64,000 nucleotides of DNA from JBCBSZ01 sp039185015 (GTDB taxonomy: Bacteria; Actinomycetota; Acidimicrobiia; Acidimicrobiales; Poriferisodalaceae): assembly GCA_039185015.1 (NCBI GenBank), contig JBCDAU010000002.1:62001-126000 (forward strand), written 5' to 3'. Both the position numbers and the translations under genes were made by a program. Of this stretch, positions 35,830-43,849 are shown piece after piece. The notes beneath the pieces were generated by a model. The model made no database searches, had not been told where the DNA came from, and was given only the letters and a program-made list of their open reading frames with translations. Position 1 is the first letter of the stretch; each line of letters begins with the position of its first letter.

Positions 35830-36794
35830 CCGCGGGCGATCCCGTCGGGCTGGGCGTCCTCGGAGCTCGGGCGATGATCTTCGAGCGTGGCCTCCGTCCG
35901 GCCATCGAGGCGGCGGAGGGCGTCGAGCTCGTCGCCGTCGCGGCGCGCTCCGGGCCGGTCCCCGAGGGCCTCGATGCGCTCGACGTCGGTGGCTACGAAG
36001 AGGTCATCGACCACCCCGACGTCGAGGCCGTCTACCTCCCGCTCCCGAACGGCGCGCACGTGCCGTGGACCGAGCGCGCCGCGGCCGCCGGCAAGCACGT
36101 CCTCTGCGAGAAGCCCCTCGCCCCGACCCCCGACCAGGCCCGGTCGATGGCCGACGCCTGCGAGGCGGCCGGTGTCGTGCTGGCCGAGGCGTGGATGACG
36201 CCGTTCGATCGGCGGTGGCGTCAGGCCATGGAACTCGTCTCGAACGGTGGGATCGGAGAGGTCCGCCACATCGACACCTCGTTCAGCCACATCTTCCCGA
36301 CCGACGTCCCGAACTACCGCTGGGACCCCGACGAGGGCGGTGGGGCGCTCCTCGACGTCGGCATCTACGCGCTCGGCCCCTCGGTGACCCTGTGGGGAGC
36401 TGCGCCTGCCGAGGTCTCCGCATCGGTCCGGGTGACCGACCGCGGGGTCGATGCCACGACGTCGGTCCACCTCGTCTGGCCCGGGTGCCGGTCCGCCTCC
36501 GCGCTCGTCTCGTTCGAGCTGCCCGAGCAACAGCGGATCCAGGTCGTCGGGACCGAAGGCCGCCTGGTGCTCGACGGTCCCGCGCACACCGGTGGTCCGG
36601 AGGCCACCGAGATCCACCTCCAGGACCGCGACGGCGACTGGCACGTCATGACGACCGACGGCGGGGCGCCGTACCGGATGATGGTCGAGGCCTTCGGCCG
36701 GGCGGTGCGCGGCACCGAGCCGTGGCCCCGGTCGCCGGCCCGGGCCATCGAGCTCGCCGAGCTGCTCGATCGCATCGCCAAGGCGGCATCGTGA
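35826..36794 (+). CDS. Gfo/Idh/MocA-family NAD(P)-dependent oxidoreductase
   Basis: 322 residues. Rossmann domain with LGVLGARAMIFERGLRPAIE (the glycine motif is loosened to GARAM), VYLPLPNGAHVPWTERAAAAGKHVLCEKPLA with the EKP catalytic lysine, and the GGGALLDVGIYALGPSVTLWG block of the C-terminal domain. It probably acts on the same sugar-type substrate as the coupled upstream enzyme. GTG 35826 overlaps the upstream stop by 4 bases, and its own stop overlaps the hydrolase start in the same way. Confidence 0.92.
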   Translation: MTAGDPVGLGVLGARAMIFERGLRPAIEAAEGVELVAVAARSGPVPEGLDALDVGGYEEVIDHPDVEAVYLPLPNGAHVPWTERAAAAGKHVLCEKPLAPTPDQARSMADACEAAGVVLAEAWMTPFDRRWRQAMELVSNGGIGEVRHIDTSFSHIFPTDVPNYRWDPDEGGGALLDVGIYALGPSVTLWGAAPAEVSASVRVTDRGVDATTSVHLVWPGCRSASALVSFELPEQQRIQVVGTEGRLVLDGPAHTGGPEATEIHLQDRDGDWHVMTTDGGAPYRMMVEAFGRAVRGTEPWPRSPARAIELAELLDRIAKAAS

Positions 36795-37651
36795 TCCACG
36801 AGTGGATCGAGCTCCCCAGCGGCGTCGAGATGCACCTCGTCCGACACCGGCCGGACGCGGTGGCGGGATCGCCGATGCTCCTCGTCCACGGGCTCGCGTC
36901 CAACGCTCGCCTCTGGGACGGTGTGGGTCGACGCCTCGCCGCGGCCGGCCACGAGGCGATCGCCGTCGACCAGCGCGGCCACGGTCGCTCGTCGAAGCCC
37001 GACGACGGCTACGACATGGTCTCGGTCACCGACGACCTCATCGCGCTGATCGAGCTGCTCGGTTGGGAGCGACCGCTCGTCGCCGGCCAGTCGTGGGGCG
37101 GCAACGTCGTCCTCGAGCTCGGCCATCGCCGACCGGATCTCGCCGGGGTCGTCGCCTGCGTCGACGGCGGCTTCATCGACCTCAGGATCCCGTTCCCGGA
37201 GTGGGAGGACGCGGCGACGGCGCTCGCCCCGCCGAAGCTCGCCGGCACCCCCGTCGAGCGGATGCGCTCGGTGCTGGCGACCACCGCGAGCGACTGGCCC
37301 GAGGAAGGCCGCAACGGGACCATGGCCAACTTCGAGGTCCGCGACGACGGCACGATCGCACCGTGGCTGACCGCCGAGCGGCACCTGCAGGTCCTGCGCG
37401 GCCTCTGGGAGCACCGACCCTCGACCCGGTACCCCGAGATGCAGGTGCCGGTGCTGCTCATCCCGGCCGACAACGGCAACGTGTCGTGGACCCACTCCAA
37501 GGAGGAGGCCGTCGACGCCGCGGTCGATGCGCTTCCCCGGGGCCGGGCGCACTGGTTCCGCCCCGCGCACCACGACGTCCACGCCCAGCGTCCCGGCGAG
37601 GTCGCCGACCTCCTCCGTGCCGCACTGACCGACCCCACGTTCTTCGAGTAG
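36791..37651 (+). CDS. Alpha/beta-fold hydrolase
   Basis: 286 residues, cytosolic. MLLVHGLASNARLWDGV (oxyanion HG), AIAVDQRGHGRSSKPDDGYDM, nucleophile elbow GQSWGGNVVLEL with serine, and a C-terminal His in RPAHHDVHAQRPGEVADLL. An acidic residue for the triad is probably in IPADNGNVSW. Acts on an ester, lactone or C-C bond; the operon with two sugar-type dehydrogenases suggests a lactone or ester intermediate (inference). GTG 36791 overlaps the previous stop (GTGA). Confidence 0.9.
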   Translation: MIHEWIELPSGVEMHLVRHRPDAVAGSPMLLVHGLASNARLWDGVGRRLAAAGHEAIAVDQRGHGRSSKPDDGYDMVSVTDDLIALIELLGWERPLVAGQSWGGNVVLELGHRRPDLAGVVACVDGGFIDLRIPFPEWEDAATALAPPKLAGTPVERMRSVLATTASDWPEEGRNGTMANFEVRDDGTIAPWLTAERHLQVLRGLWEHRPSTRYPEMQVPVLLIPADNGNVSWTHSKEEAVDAAVDALPRGRAHWFRPAHHDVHAQRPGEVADLLRAALTDPTFFE

Positions 37652-37667
37652 AGACCCAGGAGCACCC

Positions 37668-38933
37668 GTGCCCCGACTGTTGGCCATCATGGGATCCGGC
37701 GAGACCGCCCCGACCATGATCAAGCCCCACCGGCGGATCTTCGAGCAGCTCGGCGATCCCGTCGACGCCGTGCTGCTCGACACGCCGTTCGGCTTCCAGG
37801 AGAACGCGCCGATCCTCGTCGAGAAGGCGCTGGAGTACTTCCGCGACTCGATCGGCACGACCGTCGTCTCCGCCGATCTGCTCACCACCGACCCGACCGT
37901 CGGTGACCTGGTGCAGATCGAGTCGGCGATCGCCCGCATCCGGGCCGCCGACTGGCTGTTCGCCGGGCCGGGCAGCCCGACCTACGCCCTCGGCCAGTGG
38001 GCCGACACGCCGATCCCCGAGGCGTTCGCCGACAAGGTGCGCTCCGACGGGGCGCTCGTCTTCGCCTCGGCCGCCGCGCTCACGCTCGGGATCGCGACCG
38101 TGCCGGTGTACGAGATCTACAAGGTCGGCACCCCGCCGGCCTGGGCGACCGGGCTCGACGTGCTGAGCGAGATCGGTCTGCCTGTCGCGGTCATCCCCCA
38201 CTACGACAACACCGAGGGCGGGAACCACGACACCCGGTTCTGCTACCTCGGCGAGCGTCGGCTGGCCATGCTCGAGCCGTCGCTGCCCGATGGCGCGTTC
38301 GTGCTCGGTGTCGACGAGCACACCGGCGTGGTGCTCGACCTCGACGCGGACACGGCCGAGATCGTTGGCCGTGGCGGGCTGACGCTGCGCCGAGCCGGAA
38401 CCTCGGTGCGGATCGAAGCCGGCGAGCAGGTGCCGATCGACCTGCTCCGCTCCGCCGGGGACGGCGGCGCGACCGTGGGCGCCGTGGCACCGCCTCCCGC
38501 GGTCGAGGAGGCGGCGACCGACGAGGCCGTTGCGGTCCCTGCGGCCTCGCTCGCCGAGGACGCCGCCGAGTGCGAGGCCGCCTTCGCGACGGCCATCGCC
38601 GAGCGCGACGCCGCCTCGGCCGTGGCCGCCGTGCTCCGCCTGGAGCAGTCGATCGTCGACTGGTCGCGCGACACGCTCCAGTCCGACGAGACCGACCGGG
38701 CCCGCGCCGCCCTCCGGTCGATGATCGTCCGACTCGGCGACGCGGCGACCGACGGCGTCCGAGATCCTCGCGAGGTGCTCGGTCCGGTCGTCGAAGCCGC
38801 CCTGGCCGCCCGGGTCACCGCCCGCTCAGAGAAGGCCTTCGCCGTCGCCGATGACCTCCGCGACCGCCTCGTCGAGGCCGGCGTCGAGATCCGTGACACC
38901 CCCGACGGCACGGAGTGGTTGTTGAGCAATTGA
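37668..38933 (+). CDS. Fusion: S51-like (cyanophycinase/GATase-like) domain + CysRS-type C-terminal domain
   Basis: 421 residues. About 1-230 resemble peptidase S51/type-1-glutamine-amidotransferase-like proteins: LLAIMGSGETAPTMIKPHR, LFAGPGSPTYALGQW (the usual nucleophile elbow region, here G-P-G-S-P), FASAAALTLGIATVPVYEIYK. A linker rich in Ala/Glu follows. The C-terminal 110 residues end AFAVADDLRDRLVEAGVEIRDTPDGTEWLL, which is the signature of the cysteinyl-tRNA synthetase C-terminal helical domain. Its role may be tRNA or substrate recognition. Start GTG 37668 has AGGAG six bases upstream, 16 nt after the hydrolase. Confidence 0.85.
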   Translation: MPRLLAIMGSGETAPTMIKPHRRIFEQLGDPVDAVLLDTPFGFQENAPILVEKALEYFRDSIGTTVVSADLLTTDPTVGDLVQIESAIARIRAADWLFAGPGSPTYALGQWADTPIPEAFADKVRSDGALVFASAAALTLGIATVPVYEIYKVGTPPAWATGLDVLSEIGLPVAVIPHYDNTEGGNHDTRFCYLGERRLAMLEPSLPDGAFVLGVDEHTGVVLDLDADTAEIVGRGGLTLRRAGTSVRIEAGEQVPIDLLRSAGDGGATVGAVAPPPAVEEAATDEAVAVPAASLAEDAAECEAAFATAIAERDAASAVAAVLRLEQSIVDWSRDTLQSDETDRARAALRSMIVRLGDAATDGVRDPREVLGPVVEAALAARVTARSEKAFAVADDLRDRLVEAGVEIRDTPDGTEWLLSN

Positions 38934-38977
38934 GCGCTCAGCGTGGTCGATCCGGGGGTTCCGAACGACCACAGAAC

Positions 38978-38983
38978 TAGCGT
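38978..38983 (+). promoter_or_regulatory. -10 element before the 10-codon leader ORF
   Basis: TAGCGT is exactly 7 nt before ATG 38991 and 36 nt before the glycosyltransferase GTG at 39020. Confidence 0.55.
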
Positions 38984-38990
38984 CGATTCG

Positions 38991-39023
38991 ATGGCCGGGA
39001 GACCAGTGCGGAGCGCACCGTGA
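38991..39023 (+). CDS. Leader mini-ORF (10 residues) overlapping the glycosyltransferase start
   Basis: ATG 38991 opens a 10-residue peptide, MAGRPVRSAP, whose TGA (39021-39023) overlaps GTG 39020 in a GTGA junction. It lies at leaderless spacing from TAGCGT, whereas the main gene has no convincing Shine-Dalgarno. Translation of the mini-ORF would deliver ribosomes to the glycosyltransferase start. The alternative is a chance ATG. Confidence 0.5.
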   Translation: MAGRPVRSAP

Positions 39024-40144
39024 CCCGGGTGTCCGTCGTCGTGATCAACCACGACTACGAGCGGTTCGTGGGTGAGGCCATCCAGAGCGCCCTCGATCAG
39101 GACCACGACGACGTGCAGGTCATCGTGGTCGACGATGCCTCCACCGACGGCTCCCGGTCGGTGATCGACCGGTACGCCGACCGCGTCACGGTCGTCCCCC
39201 ACCGGTGCAACGCCGGGCAGGGCGCTGCGGTCAACAGCGGCGCCGCTGTGGCCGACGGTGACCTCGTCTGGGTCCTCGACGCCGACGACATCCTCCTGCC
39301 CGGTGCGCTGTCCGCTGCTGCCGAGGCTCATCGCTCGCAGCCGGACCTGGCCAAGGTCCACGGGCCGATCGAGTACATCGACGCCGACCGCACGCTGCTC
39401 GGCCGGCGGGTGCCGTCGGATCCGACGATGCTCGCCGCCGGCGACCTGCGCGGTCACGTGCTCCGCCACCGCAACCACGTGTGGCCGGCGATGAGCGGCA
39501 ACGCCTACGCCCGATGGACCCTCGATCTGCTGCTGCCCATCCCGGCCGAGCACTACCGACAGGCCGCCGACGCGTACCTCAACGAGCTCGCGCCGCTCTG
39601 CGGTCCGCTCGTCCGGTGCGAGCAGCCGCTCGTCGGCTACCGGCTCCACGGCGGCAACCAGTTCGCCGGCCGGCCGATCTCTGCCGAGTGGCTCCAGACG
39701 AAGATCCGCCGGACGGTGGTGTCGCACGAGCGCGCCGGACAGCTGGCCGCGCGCCTGGGCCTGACCGGCCACCTCGACGACGTCCGCGACCCCGTCGACG
39801 TCGCCTTCCACGGCTACCGACTCGCCTCGCTGCGGCTTGACCCGCAGCACCATCCCCGTCTCGGCGACGGGGACGATCGGCGGTGGGCCCTGGCCCGTGC
39901 CGGCCTCTCGGCGACATGGCGGAGTCCGCACCTCCGCACGGCCGAGCGGCTCACCCGCACCGCCTGGTTCGCGTCGGTCGCCGTGGCACCGACCGGCGCG
40001 GCGCGGCGCCTCGTCGGCTGGTACCTCCCCGACGGGCCCCGCCAACCGGTCTGGGCCGGGTGGCGGTCACGTCGACGCCGCCGCCACGGCCGCGGACCGG
40101 TCCCGCCCTCGAGCTCAGGAGCACCCCGTGCCGTCCGAGGCTGA
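39020..40144 (+). CDS. Family 2 glycosyltransferase
   Basis: 374 residues. GT-A fold with VSVVVINHDYERFVGEAIQSALDQ, VIVVDDASTDGS (the nucleotide-binding DDAS), and LVWVLDADDILLPGAL carrying the D-x-D metal motif. The C-terminal 60 residues are Arg/Pro-rich and probably disordered or membrane-proximal. It transfers a sugar from a nucleotide donor during assembly of surface polysaccharide. Its start is coupled to a mini-ORF; its end overlaps the next glycosyltransferase by 17 nt. First of three plus-strand genes (two GT2 and a flippase). Confidence 0.9.
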   Translation: MTRVSVVVINHDYERFVGEAIQSALDQDHDDVQVIVVDDASTDGSRSVIDRYADRVTVVPHRCNAGQGAAVNSGAAVADGDLVWVLDADDILLPGALSAAAEAHRSQPDLAKVHGPIEYIDADRTLLGRRVPSDPTMLAAGDLRGHVLRHRNHVWPAMSGNAYARWTLDLLLPIPAEHYRQAADAYLNELAPLCGPLVRCEQPLVGYRLHGGNQFAGRPISAEWLQTKIRRTVVSHERAGQLAARLGLTGHLDDVRDPVDVAFHGYRLASLRLDPQHHPRLGDGDDRRWALARAGLSATWRSPHLRTAERLTRTAWFASVAVAPTGAARRLVGWYLPDGPRQPVWAGWRSRRRRRHGRGPVPPSSSGAPRAVRG

Positions 40145-41114
40145 CCACGCCCGTCCGCGGGTCACGATCGTCATCACCGCGCGCGAGCGCTTCAGCCAGA
40201 GCCGCGAGTCGTTGGCGTCGATCTACGCCCACACCACCGTCCCGTTCGAGCTGACCTACGTCATCGGGAAGCCCCCGGCCGAGCTTGCCGGATGGCTGAC
40301 GGACCAGGCGGCAGCCCGCGGCTTCGATCTGGTCATCGAGGACGAGCACCTCGCCCCGACCCACGCCCGCATCATCGCGATGAAGCGGGTCACGACGCCG
40401 TACGTCGTCTTCGTCGACAACGACCTGATCGTCAACGAGGGCTGGCTCGCCCGCCTGCTCGAGTGCGCGGTCGAGACCGGCGCCTGGGTCGTGGGACCGC
40501 TCTACTACGAGAGCGAGGACGACGAGCGGGTCATCCACATGGCCGGCGGCGATCTGGAGCTCACGGGAGAGTGGGGCCGCCGAACGTGCGCGACCGGCCA
40601 CCGGCACCAGGGCGTCGCCCTGGACGACTGCCCCGTCGAACTGGTCCGCGAGCCGGTCGACTTCGTCGAGTTCCACTGCCTGCTGATGCCCACCGCCGCG
40701 CTCGACCGCATCGGCGGGCTCGATCCGGGCTTCCTGTCCTCCCGCGAGCACATCGATCTCTGCCTCGCCGTCGACGCCGCCGGTGGCACGACCTGGCTGG
40801 AGCCGGCGTCGGAGGTCACCTACCTGAAGCCGCCGCCCATCGAGCGTGGGGACGTGTCCTTCTTCCTCCGGCGGTGGAGCGAGCGCTGGAACGAGGCGAG
40901 CCTCGAGCACTTCTGCACGAAGTACGGCATCGACCCCGCCTACACCGAGCGCCGCGTCTCGATGCGAGCCCGGCGCCAGGTCCTGCTCCGCCCGGTCGAG
41001 CGGCTGAGCCGACGGGTCCTGCCCGGCCCGCTCCACCGGTTCGCCTGGCGGGTGGCCGCTCGCCTCGAACGAGAGGCCAACTCGCTGCTCTTCCGAGTGC
41101 CGAGCGGTGTCTGA
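40128..41114 (+). CDS. Family 2 glycosyltransferase (second)
   Basis: 328 residues from GTG 40128, which has AGGAG seven bases upstream. GT-A fold: RVTIVITARERFSQSRESLASI, THARIIAMKRVTTPYVVFVDNDLIVNEGW with the D-x-D-like DND, and the acceptor-domain motif FLSSREHIDLCLAVDAAGGTTWLEP (the ED-type catalytic region appears as REHIDL). Cytosolic face of the membrane, surface glycan assembly. Overlaps the upstream glycosyltransferase by 17 nt and the flippase by 8 nt, so the three form a tight operon. Confidence 0.9.
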   Translation: MPSEADHARPRVTIVITARERFSQSRESLASIYAHTTVPFELTYVIGKPPAELAGWLTDQAAARGFDLVIEDEHLAPTHARIIAMKRVTTPYVVFVDNDLIVNEGWLARLLECAVETGAWVVGPLYYESEDDERVIHMAGGDLELTGEWGRRTCATGHRHQGVALDDCPVELVREPVDFVEFHCLLMPTAALDRIGGLDPGFLSSREHIDLCLAVDAAGGTTWLEPASEVTYLKPPPIERGDVSFFLRRWSERWNEASLEHFCTKYGIDPAYTERRVSMRARRQVLLRPVERLSRRVLPGPLHRFAWRVAARLEREANSLLFRVPSGV

Positions 41115-42522
41115 CGACGTCGAGGCCGCTGACACGCTCCGGTCGAAGGCCTTCGAGAGCGGGCGCTACCTGGTCGCCCGTCAGCTCGCCGGCATGGTCG
41201 TCCGCACCGCTGGCATCCTCGCGATCACCCGGCTGATCGGACCGACCGAGTACGGACTCTTCGCCGGATCCGTCGGGCTGATGGCCGTGCTGTCGACGCT
41301 CGCGATCTTCGGCATCGACGTCCACCTCGTCCGATCCGGTCGCGACTCACCGGCCGCCGAGCACACCGCCTTCACCCTGCTGCTCGGCTCGTCGATCATC
41401 CTCGCCGTCCTGGCATTCGTCGCGGCCCCGGGGTTCGGCGCGCTCCTCGACGACGATGACGCCGTCGCGCCCTTCCGCGTGTTGGCGCTGCTCCTGCCCC
41501 TGGTCGTGCTCTGGGTGCCGGCACGGGCCCGGCTCGAGCGCGCCCTCGCCTTCCGCACGGTGGCGGCGATCGAGCTGGCCAGCGACCTCATCGTCTACGT
41601 CGTCGCCGTTCCGGCTGCGCTCGCCGGCGCCGGGGTGTGGGCACCCGTCGCCGGGTTCGCCGCGCGACACGCCTGGCTCTTCGGCGCCACGGTCGTCGCC
41701 GCCGGCTTCCGGCCGCGGCTTCGGGTCGACCGCGACGAGGCGGTGGCCGCGTTCCGATTCGGGAGCGGCTACTCGGCCGCGAGTTGGGTCACCGTCGCTG
41801 CCGACCTGGTCAACCCACTCGTCATCGGCGGCCTCCTCGGACCCACGGCGATCGGGCACGTCGCCCTGGCGAGTCGCCTCGTCGAGCAGCTCAGCGCGGT
41901 GAAGCACGCCACCCTCCGCCTGGCGACGGTCGCCCTGGCGAAGCTCGCCGACCAGCCCGACCGACTGCGACGGGCTCACGCCGAGGGCATGCGGATCCAG
42001 GTGCTCGGCACCGCCGTCCCACTCGCCGGTGCGGCGTTCCTCGGGCCGTGGCTGATCCCGCTGGTGTTCGGCGACGAGTGGGAGCCGGTCCCCGAGCTCG
42101 TCTCGCTGCTCGCCGTCGCCTCCGTGATCGGTGCGCTCTTCAACCTCCACAGCACGACGCTCCAGGTGCTCGGGCGCAACGCTCCGGTCGTCCGTCTCCG
42201 CGCCGTGCAGCTGGTCCTGCTCATCGGCGGGGCCTGGACCCTCGCCGGTCCGCTCGGCGTCGTCGCCTACGGCTGGGCCCGAGTCGGCCGATCGCTCGGC
42301 TTCGTGCTCATCGATCGGGACGTTCGGTCCGTCTTCGCTCCCCGATACCTGCCGGCCCTGCGCTGGCTGGTGGTGTTGGTGCCGGCCATGGCATCGCCGT
42401 GGCTGCCGCCCGAGCTCCGACCGGTGCTCCTCGTCCCTGCCGTCGCCGTGCTCCTCAGCCGGTCGCGCCGCTCCGAGCTCCTGGTCCTGGTCGACCAGGT
42501 GAGGGGACGGGCGAGGGCCTAG
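41107..42522 (+). CDS. Lipopolysaccharide/teichoic-type flippase (Wzx/MATE-like oligosaccharide exporter)
   Basis: 471 residues with about 12-14 hydrophobic helices spread along the whole length. It opens with the polysaccharide-exporter pattern YLVARQLAGMVVRTAGILAITRLIGPTEYGLFAG and later has FGSGYSAASWVTVAADLVNPLVIGGLLGPTAIGHV. It would flip lipid-linked glycan units made by the adjacent glycosyltransferases. GTG 41107 overlaps the upstream gene by 8 nt. Its stop and the stop of the convergent glycosyltransferase share the same CTAG tetranucleotide. Confidence 0.9.
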   Translation: MSDDVEAADTLRSKAFESGRYLVARQLAGMVVRTAGILAITRLIGPTEYGLFAGSVGLMAVLSTLAIFGIDVHLVRSGRDSPAAEHTAFTLLLGSSIILAVLAFVAAPGFGALLDDDDAVAPFRVLALLLPLVVLWVPARARLERALAFRTVAAIELASDLIVYVVAVPAALAGAGVWAPVAGFAARHAWLFGATVVAAGFRPRLRVDRDEAVAAFRFGSGYSAASWVTVAADLVNPLVIGGLLGPTAIGHVALASRLVEQLSAVKHATLRLATVALAKLADQPDRLRRAHAEGMRIQVLGTAVPLAGAAFLGPWLIPLVFGDEWEPVPELVSLLAVASVIGALFNLHSTTLQVLGRNAPVVRLRAVQLVLLIGGAWTLAGPLGVVAYGWARVGRSLGFVLIDRDVRSVFAPRYLPALRWLVVLVPAMASPWLPPELRPVLLVPAVAVLLSRSRRSELLVLVDQVRGRARA

Positions 42523-43748
42523 CGACGTCGCCGGCGCCGCTGGGTCGTCGAGGCGAAGAAGTCGACGAAGGCGTCCGTCTGCGCATCCAGGGAGAAGTGG
42601 GTCTCGGCTCGTTCCCGGCCGGCGTCGCCGAGACGTCGTCGCAGGTCGGGGTCGCGGGCGAGCAGGAGCAGCCGATCGGCCAGCGCACCGATGTCGCGCC
42701 GAGCCACCACGTAGCCGGTGACCCCATCGACGACGTTCTCACGCAGGCCCTCGGCATCGGAGGCGACAACGGGCACCCCCATGGCCTGCGCCTCGACGAC
42801 CGCGTTGGCGAAGCCCTCGGTGAGCGACGGGTGCAACAGCACGTCGGCCCACCGCAGCTGCTCGACGACCTCGTCCGGGTCCAGCTGGCCGATCAACGTC
42901 GCTCGATCGGCCATCCGCAGATCGTCGATGGCCCAACGGACGGCCTCCTCGGCGTCGCCGCTTCCGGCGATCCGCAGCTCGACGTCCACACCGGCGCCCC
43001 GGACTGCAGCGACCGCGGCGACGGCGTGGTCGTGGGCCTTCTTCCAGTGGAGCCGACCCAGGCACAGCACGCGCAACGGTCCGTCGTGCTGGGTTCGGTC
43101 CCCCGGGTCGAACCGGCCGAGGTCGACGGCCGGCGGGATGAGCGTCCAAGCGAGGTCTGCGGGCGCCCCTCGGTCCCGGGCCCGCGATCGGAGGTCGACA
43201 CCCAACGTGTGGGCGCCATCGAGTGCCGGCCAGAGGTCCTCGTAGAAGCCGGGCTCGTCGAGTCCTGCGTAGGTGAGGTCGTAGCCCCGGAACGAGGCGG
43301 AGAACGCCACGTCGGTCGCGCGGGCCACGTGGGTTCGGGCCCTGGCGAGGTCGCCGAACTGGAAGTGGACGACGTCGGCGCCCACCGCGAGCAGGCGGGC
43401 GTCGAAGAGCAGACGGCCGACGGCGCCGTCGGTACCGGCACGGAGCTCGGAGCGGAGGGCACGGACGAGGCCACCCGGCGAACGACGCGCCGCCCGGGCG
43501 AGCGTGCGGCCGGCGGCGACGAACCGGGCGAGGCGCTCGTCGCGATCGGGCCACGGATGGATGCGACCGTCGAGGTCGGCCCCGTCGAGCAGGGCGACAG
43601 CCGCCGGCAAGTCATCAGCGATCTGGCAGAGCACGTGGAGATCGACGCCGCGGCGACGGAGGGCGACGACCTGCTGCGCCAGGAAGGTCTCGGCCGGGAA
43701 GCGATCGACGACCAGCGCGACGCACGGGCTCGTCGATCCGGACGGCAT
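42519..43748 (-). CDS. Family 4 glycosyltransferase
   Basis: 409 residues, GT-B fold. N-terminal acceptor domain VALVVDRFPAETFLAQQVVALRRRGVDLHVL and DVVHFQFGDLA. The C-terminal donor domain begins LRVLCLGRLHWKKAHDHAVAAV (the G-R-L..KK phosphate-binding motif) and contains VLLHPSLTEGFANAVVEAQAMGVPVVAS with the E-x7-E motif. The tail is six arginines, probably contacting acidic membrane lipids. It belongs to the same glycan locus although on the opposite strand, convergent with the flippase. Confidence 0.93.
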   Translation of the reverse strand: MPSGSTSPCVALVVDRFPAETFLAQQVVALRRRGVDLHVLCQIADDLPAAVALLDGADLDGRIHPWPDRDERLARFVAAGRTLARAARRSPGGLVRALRSELRAGTDGAVGRLLFDARLLAVGADVVHFQFGDLARARTHVARATDVAFSASFRGYDLTYAGLDEPGFYEDLWPALDGAHTLGVDLRSRARDRGAPADLAWTLIPPAVDLGRFDPGDRTQHDGPLRVLCLGRLHWKKAHDHAVAAVAAVRGAGVDVELRIAGSGDAEEAVRWAIDDLRMADRATLIGQLDPDEVVEQLRWADVLLHPSLTEGFANAVVEAQAMGVPVVASDAEGLRENVVDGVTGYVVARRDIGALADRLLLLARDPDLRRRLGDAGRERAETHFSLDAQTDAFVDFFASTTQRRRRRR

Positions 43749-43849
43749 GGTCGAGTTCTAGTGCACCGGGCCGGATCGGCCCTCGACCACCCTCCGAGTT
43801 GTCCGCTCGTTGCGTGCCGGCTCAGGCGCGCTCCGACGAGACTCGCACC

